Below are positions 7,128 through 13,754 of a stretch of DNA of 13,754 nucleotides, piece after piece. The position numbers and the translations under genes are program-made. The DNA is from CANGTU01 sp046336655 (GTDB lineage: Bacteria; Bacteroidota; Bacteroidia; Flavobacteriales_D; Sanyastnellaceae). The notes under the pieces were generated by a model. The model ran no database searches. It was not told the origin of the DNA and worked only from the letters and a program-made list of their open reading frames with translations. Location of the stretch: positions 1-13,754 of the forward strand of contig JBKDGH010000136.1 in NCBI GenBank assembly GCA_046336655.1, given 5' to 3'. Position 1 is the stretch's first letter. The number at the start of each line of letters is the position of its first letter.

Positions 7128-8404
7128 TGGTGTGTGTCGTGAAAATATGGAATCAGGTAGTCGGCGCTGCGCTGTGGGACGACAACTGGGAAATTGCTTC
7201 CTTCGAGTTTGATCCGGGCTTCGTCAACACCGGACTCAACCTCGCACCACTCACCATGCCCCTGCGCGACCTGCAGGAAGGCAGGCGACTGTTTTCATTT
7301 GCCGGATTGCCAAAGGAAACCTTCCGCGGACTGCCCGGATTGATTGCCGCTTCTCACCCCGACGGATTCGCGCTCCGCGTGCAGGATACATGGATCACCC
7401 GTGCGGGAAAAAATCCGAAAGACATCAGTCCTGTAGAACGGCTGTGCATGGTCGGACGGCGCGGAATGGGCGCGCTGGAATTTGAACCCACGCGCTATCC
7501 CGGCGACAACCGCTCCGGCATTGTATTTCTCGAAGAAATTGAACAGATGGCCACCGAGGCCCTCATGCCTACCCAGCCAATCGGCCGGCCGCATGCCGAA
7601 TCCCTGGAAGAACTCGTGCGTGTGGCATCGTCGGCGGGCGGACAACGCGCCAAAGCCCTTCTGGCGTTCAATCCGGAGACCGGCGAAGTGCGCTCCGGAC
7701 AAACCGATGCGCCGGAAGGATTCGAGCACTGGATGATTAAATTCGATGGCATCACCAACCGTCTGCTTGGTGATCCGCGCGGCTACGGAAAAATTGAATA
7801 CGCCTACAACCTGATGGCGCTGCATTGCGGCATCCACGTGCCGGAAAGCACACTGCTTGAGGAAAGTGACCGCGCGCATTTTCTCACACGCCGGTTCGAC
7901 CGCGTAAATGGAAATGACAAAATCCATGTAGTACCGCTCGCCTTTCTCGCCCACATGGATTATCATGATCCAATGGCCTGGTCGTATGAAGACGTATTTA
8001 CCCTGATGCGGAAGATGCGTCTGCCCTACCCTGATCACCGGCAGCTTTTTCTGCGAATGGTGTTCAACGTAATCACGCGCAATTATTCCGATCACACCGG
8101 AAACATTGCGTTTCTCATGGGACCCGACGGACAGTGGCACCTTGCGCCAGCATACGACCTCACGTATTCTTTTCAGCCGGAAAACCGCTTCACCCGAGCG
8201 CACCAGCTTTCCATCGCGGGCAAGCGCGAGCACATCGCTCGCAGCGATCTGATGGTTCTCGCACGTGAACTCAACATCAAACGACCAGCGCAGATTATCG
8301 AATCCGTACTTGAGGCAACTTCGCGCTGGCCCGAGTTCGCCGATCAGGCTAAAATGCCATCCGCGCAGATGAGCGTAATCCGCAAAAACTTCCTCCAATT
8401 CTGA
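7127..8404 (+). CDS. HipA-family serine/threonine kinase toxin
   Basis: HipA toxins are protein kinases; E. coli HipA phosphorylates glutamyl-tRNA synthetase, stops translation and promotes persistence. The 425-residue product is close to full length (E. coli HipA is 440) and keeps the expected kinase parts. The N-terminal HipA domain is about 1-110. A Ser/Gly-rich P-loop-like segment, SSAGGQRAK (168-176), is where HipA proteins carry the autophosphorylated serine. MIKFDG (203-208) offers K205 as the ATP-binding lysine. FLTRRFDR (252-259) is a family motif. RNYSDHTGN (318-326) contains the probable catalytic D322 and N326, and LAPAYDL (339-345) the metal-binding D344. No frameshift or lost catalytic residue is visible, so it should be active. 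It overlaps the antitoxin stop by one base. The target here is unknown; tRNA synthetase is an inference from the family. Confidence 0.9.
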   Translation: MVCVVKIWNQVVGAALWDDNWEIASFEFDPGFVNTGLNLAPLTMPLRDLQEGRRLFSFAGLPKETFRGLPGLIAASHPDGFALRVQDTWITRAGKNPKDISPVERLCMVGRRGMGALEFEPTRYPGDNRSGIVFLEEIEQMATEALMPTQPIGRPHAESLEELVRVASSAGGQRAKALLAFNPETGEVRSGQTDAPEGFEHWMIKFDGITNRLLGDPRGYGKIEYAYNLMALHCGIHVPESTLLEESDRAHFLTRRFDRVNGNDKIHVVPLAFLAHMDYHDPMAWSYEDVFTLMRKMRLPYPDHRQLFLRMVFNVITRNYSDHTGNIAFLMGPDGQWHLAPAYDLTYSFQPENRFTRAHQLSIAGKREHIARSDLMVLARELNIKRPAQIIESVLEATSRWPEFADQAKMPSAQMSVIRKNFLQF

Positions 8405-8430
8405 ACGCTAACGGAATTGTCCTGTAACTA

Positions 8431-10917
8431 ATGAAAAACCCTCTCCCCGTGCTCCGTCACCTCATCGTTCTCCTGCTGCTGTCAACATCGCTTCAGTCAT
8501 TCGCCCAGGGCGGCTGTCTGGAATTCAACCTGCGTGTATTTGCAATAGAACTGGTTTATGAGGACGGACAACAACCCCATAATCCTCCCCGGCTTTATCT
8601 GGTCAACGAACGGATGGAGCACTATTGGTATGAACCCGCAAGTGTATCCGAAGACCCCGGTGTGCGGAAAACCAGGGTGGAGCTGAAACAGAATAACCCC
8701 AAAAACGCTAAGCCCGGAAAGAACCCTTACGCGAGGCATCATCACTGGCCTGCATTGGCGGAGAACCTCTACACCTGCACCATTCCGGTTCAAAAAAATG
8801 AGGATAAAACCAAACCGCTTTATCAGGTGCTGGTAGTGTGGAATCACACCGGAGAGCCCGACTCGCTGCTCGTCCATTTGCCATACAGTAAAGCGCTTGA
8901 CCCTTGTCAGAATGAACTGAAAAAGAAGGGCACAGAATTGATTGTATATCCTGACGGCTCCCCCTTCATGCCCTTGCAGATTCAACCTCTCCTGCGCCTG
9001 CCAGAGAAAAATGTCATCTATCCGATCAATGAAATCTCATTGGTTCCAAGCTACCATGTCATTCGCGATGCATCGGGAAGAGACAGTCAGATTGCATTAA
9101 CTGGCCTGGATATACTGCAAACACAAACCCTTGCCAGCATTCAGCGCCTTGAGTTTGCACCTACCAAACACGTCCCCATTAACCTTCGCAGCGGCCTCTT
9201 CGAAACAGGCGATTTTATGTCGGACAATCCTGCAGGAATTGCAGACTTCCGGATTGCGCGCAAGGATGAATCCGACCCGACAAATCAGATCAGCCGAAAA
9301 TACTTTGACCATTACCTCTGGCATCCGGAGTCGAATCGATACATTCTGAAGCCTGAACTCTCGCAAAAACCCAATGTGAACTGGCAACGCGTTCCGGGTG
9401 AATTGCATGCCTACGCGATTAATCTCAGCGATACAGAGAAAACAGTGATTGATTATCTCTTCACTTCATCCGGATGGAAGCTGGTAAACAGCACTTCTTA
9501 TCCTACACCACAACAGCAGAAAAAGGAGGTTGAAATGGCCGCACCGGCAGCGGTGGATTGTGTGAGCTGGAAGTCAGAGCCGATGCGCATGCAGGCCGTT
9601 TTTGAAGCGCCGGGAAATGAGATTAACTTTTTCTATGAAGACAGTCTGCTCTTCGATTATGCCTGCAATGCACGTGACGCATTTGAAATCAGTCCATCAC
9701 AAATCAAAAACCTGTTTTCCATTCGCACATCGGTCAGGGAAAAAAACGGAGCATTTTATCTCAGAGAATATTGCAATGTATCGCCCGGATCAATTCAGCT
9801 CGTCGAACGCAATACCTACATCAAGCACACCAATGGGAAACAGGAGATGATTGGGTTCTTCCGGTTTATCGTGGCGCCTGACACACGACTCACTGATGCG
9901 AAGGGTAAGCTGCTGGGTTATCTGAGCAAATCCTACGACAATGGGATCACCGCATGGATGATTGAATTAGGCGCATCGGGAAAACCGGTGGGATACGGAC
10001 AAATGGAGCTGAAAGGCCGGCAAAAAACAGGAACATGGCAGCGGTGGAGCGAAACCGGGGAACGACTCAATCCCGAATATCACCGGCAAAAAATCACACT
10101 TACAATTGAGAATCCCAATCGCATCGCGTCTTCGTTAACTGTATCCGCGAAGGAATCGGGCGTATGGAAAACGATTCCACACACTGCGCTGAACGATCAG
10201 TACCAGACCGGAAAAGGCAGGGTGCTGTTTTTTATGAAGTACGACTGCGACAGTGTGCGTGTGAAATCAGGCGCATTCACCGCGGAATATCGCTTTGTCA
10301 AACAGCAATTTCAGCCCGAAGCACATTTATCACTGTATCTGATTGGTAAAAACGAAGACTTCATCGACATGGGCACGCGCATTCCGATTGACTGGGATGA
10401 GTCTGCCTATGCGATGCTCTGGGACAACGAATGGTTATCCTCCACATATAATCGATCAGAAATCAACACAGCCAAGGAGCAGATTGCCGCAACAATCCGC
10501 GCAAAATTTCCGGAGATCAGTCTTTACCCCTATTCCGAGCAATGCCAATGCATGGAAATCACATTTACCCGAGGTACATCGCAGCGCAAAATGCAAATTA
10601 TTGATGCACTTCTGAAGGAACCTTCTGTAAAGGCTTTGTCACAGATGCTTCAAACTCCGGGCGGACATCGCACCTACCTCTCGGACTATGTGTACGTGCA
10701 GACCGACGTGAATCTGCGCAACGAACAAGTGATGGAAATCGGAAAGAAATACGGCCTCAGGCTCAGCAACGTCTATGGCTCCGGCAACGGATGGTCCGCT
10801 TACACGGGTGACCGCCTCATTGACCGAAACTGGCTCATTGATAAGCAGCGCATCCTTCAGGAGCCCGGTGTGCTCAGCAGCAGTTATTCGTGGTTCATGG
10901 AAATTACTGTGGATTGA
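8431..10917 (+). CDS. Secreted protein of unknown function with repeated C-terminal modules
   Basis: I do not recognise a family for this 828-residue protein. It has a clear Sec signal peptide: basic start MKNPLPVLRH, hydrophobic LIVLLLLSTSL (11-21) and a likely signal peptidase I site after SFA (23-25). The Cys at 29 is not in a lipobox, so it is probably periplasmic or exported rather than a lipoprotein. No further membrane span is evident. Residues 30-360 look beta-rich. A single MORN/YwqK-like turn, KTGTW-x2-W-x3-G, lies at 532-543. Two similar segments, about 660-740 and 752-825, each read as strand, helix, strand, then a helix ending LLKEPSV or ILQEPGV, suggesting tandem ferredoxin-like or I9-like modules. 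No C-terminal type IX sorting domain is evident. The gene starts 26 nt after the HipA stop on the same strand, so it may be read through from the hip promoter, but a functional link is not implied. Confidence 0.85.
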   Translation: MKNPLPVLRHLIVLLLLSTSLQSFAQGGCLEFNLRVFAIELVYEDGQQPHNPPRLYLVNERMEHYWYEPASVSEDPGVRKTRVELKQNNPKNAKPGKNPYARHHHWPALAENLYTCTIPVQKNEDKTKPLYQVLVVWNHTGEPDSLLVHLPYSKALDPCQNELKKKGTELIVYPDGSPFMPLQIQPLLRLPEKNVIYPINEISLVPSYHVIRDASGRDSQIALTGLDILQTQTLASIQRLEFAPTKHVPINLRSGLFETGDFMSDNPAGIADFRIARKDESDPTNQISRKYFDHYLWHPESNRYILKPELSQKPNVNWQRVPGELHAYAINLSDTEKTVIDYLFTSSGWKLVNSTSYPTPQQQKKEVEMAAPAAVDCVSWKSEPMRMQAVFEAPGNEINFFYEDSLLFDYACNARDAFEISPSQIKNLFSIRTSVREKNGAFYLREYCNVSPGSIQLVERNTYIKHTNGKQEMIGFFRFIVAPDTRLTDAKGKLLGYLSKSYDNGITAWMIELGASGKPVGYGQMELKGRQKTGTWQRWSETGERLNPEYHRQKITLTIENPNRIASSLTVSAKESGVWKTIPHTALNDQYQTGKGRVLFFMKYDCDSVRVKSGAFTAEYRFVKQQFQPEAHLSLYLIGKNEDFIDMGTRIPIDWDESAYAMLWDNEWLSSTYNRSEINTAKEQIAATIRAKFPEISLYPYSEQCQCMEITFTRGTSQRKMQIIDALLKEPSVKALSQMLQTPGGHRTYLSDYVYVQTDVNLRNEQVMEIGKKYGLRLSNVYGSGNGWSAYTGDRLIDRNWLIDKQRILQEPGVLSSSYSWFMEITVD

Positions 10918-10960
10918 GTCATCGTGACTATGCGCTCTGTCTGTGAATAGGACGCGCATA
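10917..10960 (+). other. Inverted repeats after the secreted-protein gene, weak terminator candidate
   Basis: Two hairpins stand next to each other just past the stop codon. AGTCA-TCG-TGACT (10917-10929) has a perfect 5-bp stem. TATGCGC (10929-10935) pairs perfectly with GCGCATA (10954-10960) across an 18-nt loop, within which GTC and GAC could extend the stem past a bulge. No T-run follows, so this is not a classical intrinsic terminator; it could still end or stabilise the transcript. Confidence 0.35.
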
Positions 10961-11004
10961 ACCCTGCATGATTTATTCTCCCATTTTGCCGATCTGCTTC
11001 GGTT

Positions 11005-11021
11005 ATTTGCATCACGCAAAT
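11005..11021 (+). promoter_or_regulatory. Palindrome ATTTGC-5-GCAAAT over the helicase start
   Basis: A perfect 6-bp inverted repeat with a 5-nt spacer ends on the first bases of the ATG at 11020. As DNA it could be a repressor site; as RNA it would partly bury the start codon. If translation instead begins at the second ATG (11026) the hairpin would be wholly in the leader. The sequence is seen, the role is a guess. Confidence 0.3.
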
Positions 11022-13314
11022 GGACATGAACGCTCACACGGACCTCGCCACACTCGCTGCGCAATTTGTGAACCGCACGAATCAGCACATCTTCCTCACC
11101 GGTAAAGCTGGTACAGGCAAGACTACATTCCTGCGCAAGATGGCCGAATCCACCCACAAGCGTTTTGTGATTGTGGCACCCACCGGCATTGCAGCGCTGA
11201 ATGCGCAGGGCGTGACCATTCATTCACAGTTTTTACTTCCACCCGGTACATTCATTCCGGACCGCAATCCGGAAGGCGATTTCGGCGAGGATCATTTCAT
11301 TTACACACAATCCACCCTCACGCGGCGTCATCCGCTCAATGCACAGCGCAAACAAGTGCTCAGGGATATTGAACTGCTCATCATTGATGAAGTGAGTATG
11401 CTTCGCGCCGATTTGCTGGATGCCATTGACTTCCGCCTTCGCAGCGCGCGCCGTAATTTCCGGCAGGCATTCGGCGGCGTGCAGGTGATCATGATCGGCG
11501 ACCTCTATCAGCTCCCGCCGATTGTAAAAGACGGCGAATGGAAATTCCTGCGGCGCTATTATAATTCTGCGCACTTCTTTGAGGCCAAGGCACTGCAGAC
11601 AGAAGGGTACTCCTTCATTGAACTTGATAAAATCTATCGTCAGCAGGACGACCAGTTCATCCGCATCCTGAACAACCTGCGAAATAACTGTCCGACCGCA
11701 GATGATATCGCCATACTGAATTCCAGACTGCGCACGGAAACAGAAATCCGCGCGATGGAAGATGTAGTAACGCTGACCACACACAACTACAAGGCCGATG
11801 ACATGAATCAGCAGGCCCTGAAACTACTGCGCACCGCTTCACACACATTCGATGCAGAAATTGAAGGCGATTTTCCGGAGAATATTTATCCTGTACTCGG
11901 ACGCATTGAGTTGAAAGAAGGTGCACAGATCATGTTCATTAAAAATGACTCCGACGGCACTGCCTATTTCAACGGAAAACTGGCGCGTGTAGTCCGGCTT
12001 GATTCGGAAGAAGACCTTATTGAAGTGGAAATGGCGGGCGACAAGCAGCGCTACGTGCTGAAAAAAGAAACCTGGCAAAACAAGCGCTACACTGTGAACG
12101 CCAGCACACGTGAAATGGAGGAAGATGTGATTGGCACTTTCACGCAATACCCCATTCGACTGGCCTGGGCAATCACCGTGCACAAGAGTCAGGGACTCAC
12201 GTTTGACCGCGCGGTGATTGATGTAGGACAGGCATTTGCCACCGGACAAGTCTATGTGGCGCTATCGCGGCTGCGCTCGCTCGACGGACTGATCATGCGC
12301 ACGCGGATTGACCCAGCGGTGATTGCAACCGATCCGCAGGTTGTCGCATTCTCCGCACAAAAGCAGGAAAAAGAAAACCTCGCCACCACGCTCAAAGAGA
12401 AACAGGCCGACTATCTTCTTCGCTCATTGCATGATGCCTTTGACTTCAGCGATCTCATTGCAGAATCGGACCGGTTGATGAAAATCCACACCGGCACCAT
12501 GGAGTTTGAAGATGCGACCATGCAGGCGGCGTTAGGAGAAATCACCGAAGCGCTGCGAGCAGAAAGCGAGAATCTTCGCAAATTCAGAGGGCAAATCAGT
12601 TCACTGATTCACGCGGCAGATTATGAATCGCTGTGTGAGCGCCTTGAAAAAGGTACAGCTTATTTTGACCAAAACCTCCGCGCACAACTCAAAAAATTGC
12701 TTGTGCACGCAGAATCTGCGAAGCGTTTCGCGCGCACCAAGACCTATGTGAGCGATCTCGCCGAACTCGATCTCCTGCTCACGCGCAAGCGGCAGGATGC
12801 GGGACGCTCCGCCTACCTCGCGCGATGCATTGCGGAAGGAAAAGACATAGAGCGTACTGAAGCATCACAGCCTGCATTGGTGCGCGACAGGGTCACCTTA
12901 TTGGAATTTGCGCGGGAAGAGGCCAGCAAGCTGAATATTCAGGCTTCAGGAAAAACGGGCAAGAAGCGCACGGCAAAAACCGACAAAGAGAAACCCGAAA
13001 AACCGAAGGGCAAACTCACTACCCTTCAGCAGACGCTGTTGTTCCACAAGCAGGGCCTGAATGCAGAAGAAATTGCGCAGAAGCGCGGACTTGCCGTTTC
13101 CACCATCCTCGGACACTTTGCGCAGGCGGTGCAGTCGGCGGAGATACCGATTGAATCCATTATGTCCTCTGAAACCATAGCCGCCATCACCGAGTTGATC
13201 GAAAGCTCCGGTGCGAAATCACTCGGACAATTGATGGCCCTCGCCAATGGTCAGTTTACCTACCAGGAGCTGAAGCTTGTACAAGCGCATTTGAGGCTGA
13301 AGGAAGTTGGATGA
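11020..13314 (+). CDS. PIF1/RecD-like superfamily 1 DNA helicase with C-terminal HTH_40-like domain
   Basis: This 764-residue protein should be an ATP-driven 5'-to-3' DNA helicase of the PIF1/RecD group. Motifs in order are Walker A GKAGTGKT (28-35), motif Ia VAPTGIAA (52-59), Walker B IIDEVSM (121-127), motif III GDLYQLPP (160-167), the arginine-bearing YRQ (206-208), TVHKSQGLTFDRAVID (386-401) and motif VI QVYVALSR (410-417). Residues 446-640 are mostly helical and of unknown role. A Lys-rich linker (about 641-665) leads to a helix-turn-helix region (about 666-760) with GLNAEEIAQKRGLAVSTILGHF (679-700 in two pieces), the HTH_40 pattern also seen at the ends of some RecQ helicases, probably for nucleic-acid binding. 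The ATG at 11026 is an equally possible start. It is 102 nt from the previous gene, so may have its own promoter, but I found no good TAnnTTTG box. Its substrate is unknown. Confidence 0.9.
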   Translation: MDMNAHTDLATLAAQFVNRTNQHIFLTGKAGTGKTTFLRKMAESTHKRFVIVAPTGIAALNAQGVTIHSQFLLPPGTFIPDRNPEGDFGEDHFIYTQSTLTRRHPLNAQRKQVLRDIELLIIDEVSMLRADLLDAIDFRLRSARRNFRQAFGGVQVIMIGDLYQLPPIVKDGEWKFLRRYYNSAHFFEAKALQTEGYSFIELDKIYRQQDDQFIRILNNLRNNCPTADDIAILNSRLRTETEIRAMEDVVTLTTHNYKADDMNQQALKLLRTASHTFDAEIEGDFPENIYPVLGRIELKEGAQIMFIKNDSDGTAYFNGKLARVVRLDSEEDLIEVEMAGDKQRYVLKKETWQNKRYTVNASTREMEEDVIGTFTQYPIRLAWAITVHKSQGLTFDRAVIDVGQAFATGQVYVALSRLRSLDGLIMRTRIDPAVIATDPQVVAFSAQKQEKENLATTLKEKQADYLLRSLHDAFDFSDLIAESDRLMKIHTGTMEFEDATMQAALGEITEALRAESENLRKFRGQISSLIHAADYESLCERLEKGTAYFDQNLRAQLKKLLVHAESAKRFARTKTYVSDLAELDLLLTRKRQDAGRSAYLARCIAEGKDIERTEASQPALVRDRVTLLEFAREEASKLNIQASGKTGKKRTAKTDKEKPEKPKGKLTTLQQTLLFHKQGLNAEEIAQKRGLAVSTILGHFAQAVQSAEIPIESIMSSETIAAITELIESSGAKSLGQLMALANGQFTYQELKLVQAHLRLKEVG

Positions 13315-13342
13315 TAGATGCTGGATTCTAGATACTAGATAA
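13315..13342 (+). repeat. Degenerate 7-nt tandem repeat, left array (TRGATnn)
   Basis: Immediately after the helicase stop, four heptads read TAGATGC, TGGATTC, TAGATAC, TAGATAA. Each begins TAGAT or TGGAT, and only the last two positions and one A/G vary. A similar array stands at the right edge of the window (13729-13754). Phasing is direct from the sequence; the function is unknown. Confidence 0.6.
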
Positions 13343-13380
13343 CCTTACCTGAGCGCTTGTCATTTCGCGGGGCGCTGTTG

Positions 13381-13400
13381 GAGCTCCGTAGGAGCGGATT
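13381..13400 (+). repeat. 20-nt dispersed-type repeat, copy 1 (GAGCTCCGTAGGAGCGGATT)
   Basis: This 20-mer recurs exactly at 13451-13470. It contains a small hairpin, GCTCC-GTA-GGAGC (13383-13395). It resembles intergenic GCTCCGTAGGAGC repeats that I recall from Bacteroidota genomes, but I cannot check copy number. It is followed directly by the GC-rich hairpin at 13409-13428, which copy 2 lacks. Confidence 0.75.
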
Positions 13401-13408
13401 ATCTGTAG

Positions 13409-13428
13409 CCTCCGGTGTAAACCGGAGG
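13409..13428. repeat. GC-rich perfect hairpin CCTCCGGT-GTAA-ACCGGAGG
   Basis: An 8-bp perfect stem with a 4-nt loop lies 8 nt after repeat copy 1. An A-tract (ACAAAAAA) follows on the plus strand, not a T-run, so it is not a standard terminator for the helicase gene. Its placement next to the GAGCTCC repeat suggests one composite REP-like element. Confidence 0.65.
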
Positions 13429-13450
13429 ACAAAAAATGGGCGCGAACGCT

Positions 13451-13470
13451 GAGCTCCGTAGGAGCGGATT
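13451..13470 (+). repeat. 20-nt dispersed-type repeat, copy 2 (GAGCTCCGTAGGAGCGGATT)
   Basis: This is an exact second copy of the 13381-13400 repeat, 70 bp downstream in the same orientation, with its own GCTCC-GTA-GGAGC hairpin (13453-13465). The sequence after it (TGGATATAGG) differs from that after copy 1, so the shared unit ends with GGATT. Confidence 0.75.
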
Positions 13471-13531
13471 TGGATATAGGTTGTCAATCAAAACAGTCGA
13501 GTCCAAACGTTTAAAGTGTTTTTTTTATTTG

Positions 13532-13552
13532 TTTCTTTCTTTTAGAAAGAAA
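13532..13552. repeat. Perfect 9-bp hairpin TTTCTTTCT-TTT-AGAAAGAAA
   Basis: A fully paired 9-bp stem with a 3-nt loop follows a T-rich stretch (about 13518-13530) and leads into AGTAACCAAAAGAATCGCGC. On the minus strand this reads GGTTACTTTCTTTC, a pattern I associate with dispersed intergenic repeats in several bacterial phyla. It could end transcription weakly, but the stem has little GC. Confidence 0.55.
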
Positions 13553-13567
13553 GTAACCAAAAGAATC

Positions 13568-13664
13568 GCGCGGATCAAAATGCACATGCTTGTGGGCTGA
13601 ATTACTCTTTGCTCAACAATGGGCGTGCGCAGATGCGCCACCACACACCGCCGCTGATCCGCGC
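13568..13664. repeat. 97-bp element bounded by 10-bp inverted repeats GCGCGGATCA / TGATCCGCGC
   Basis: GCGCGGATCA (13568-13577) is exactly complementary to TGATCCGCGC (13655-13664), enclosing 77 nt. Inside are smaller hairpins: CACA-TGCT-TGTG (13583-13594) and GGCGTG-6 nt-TGCGCC with two G-T pairs (13622-13639). No open frame of note is present. It could be a small non-autonomous mobile element or a structured RNA; terminal target duplications are not evident. Confidence 0.55.
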
Positions 13665-13728
13665 AGGCCCGCACGCTGTCGGTGGTCCGGGCAAGGGAAT
13701 GACAATTGTGTTAACTCCGGAGTCTGAA

Positions 13729-13754
13729 TAGAGAATAGAGACTGGAGAATAGAA
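13729..13754 (+). repeat. Degenerate 7-nt tandem repeat, right array (TRGAGAn), runs off the window
   Basis: Heptads TAGAGAA, TAGAGAC, TGGAGAA and the start of a fourth (TAGAA) are in perfect phase up to the last base. The internal TAGAnnCTGGAnnnTAGA is shared with the left array (13315-13332; 13 of 18 positions identical). The array probably continues beyond the right edge. Confidence 0.55.

Noticed and set aside
7295..8398. 367-codon open frame antisense to the HipA gene
   Set aside because: It is a mirror of the GC-biased third positions of the real gene; the sense frame has all HipA motifs.
10985..11009. TTTG followed by GTTATTTG as a promoter for the helicase gene
   Set aside because: The spacing is 13 nt, not about 19, and the -7 box lacks its TA, so the match is not good enough.
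11233..11784. 183-codon open frame antisense to the helicase gene
   Set aside because: It overlaps the helicase motifs Walker B and III on the other strand and shows no family features.
13409..13440. GC-rich hairpin as an intrinsic terminator of the helicase gene
   Set aside because: An A-tract, not a T-run, follows on the coding strand, and the hairpin sits about 95 nt after the stop within a repeat island.
13315..13754. CRISPR array in the repeat-rich tail
   Set aside because: There are only two copies of the 20-mer, one spacer of 50 bp with its own hairpin, and no cas gene or leader.

Overview
The window looks like a chromosomal segment of a Bacteroidota (Bacteroidetes) bacterium with mid-range GC. 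Three things point there: the fused str-S10 ribosomal operon has no tuf between fusA and rpsJ; the promoter in front of rpsL matches the Bacteroidetes primary-sigma consensus (TTG, 19 nt, TAnnTTTG); and several ribosomal proteins carry Bacteroidota-like residues (L2 DHPMGGGEG, L3 GSLGASS). Nothing here supports a lower rank.

Region 1 (1-6473, minus strand) is the leading part of one long ribosomal operon. In transcription order it holds rpsL, rpsG, fusA, rpsJ, rplC, rplD, rplW, rplB, rpsS and rplV, the last cut by the left edge. Gaps between genes are 1-32 nt. The operon supplies parts of both ribosomal subunits together with the translocase EF-G, and it starts from a well-formed promoter at 6444-6473.

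Region 2 (6474-8404) begins with about 325 bp of AT-rich DNA carrying divergent control sequences, followed by a plus-strand hipBA-type toxin-antitoxin pair. The Xre-family antitoxin and the HipA-family kinase share one base (TGATG). A palindrome, ATAATCATTAT, lies between the -33-like and -7-like elements of the candidate hip promoter and fits an autoregulatory operator; its 9-nt core recurs just before the antitoxin start.

Region 3 (8431-13314, plus strand) has two long genes: an 828-residue secreted protein that I cannot assign to a family, with what looks like a tandem pair of C-terminal beta-alpha-beta modules, and a 764-residue PIF1/RecD-like helicase whose C-terminus carries a basic linker and an HTH_40-like domain.

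Region 4 (13315-13754) is non-coding and dense in repeats. It contains two exact copies of a 20-nt hairpin-forming repeat, a perfect 8-bp GC-rich hairpin, a 9-bp T-rich/A-rich hairpin, and a 97-bp segment bounded by perfect 10-bp inverted repeats. Degenerate 7-nt tandem repeats (TRGAnnn) stand at both ends of the block. I see no convincing new multi-gene system. The parts most worth a second look are this repeat island, the hip control region and the secreted orphan.
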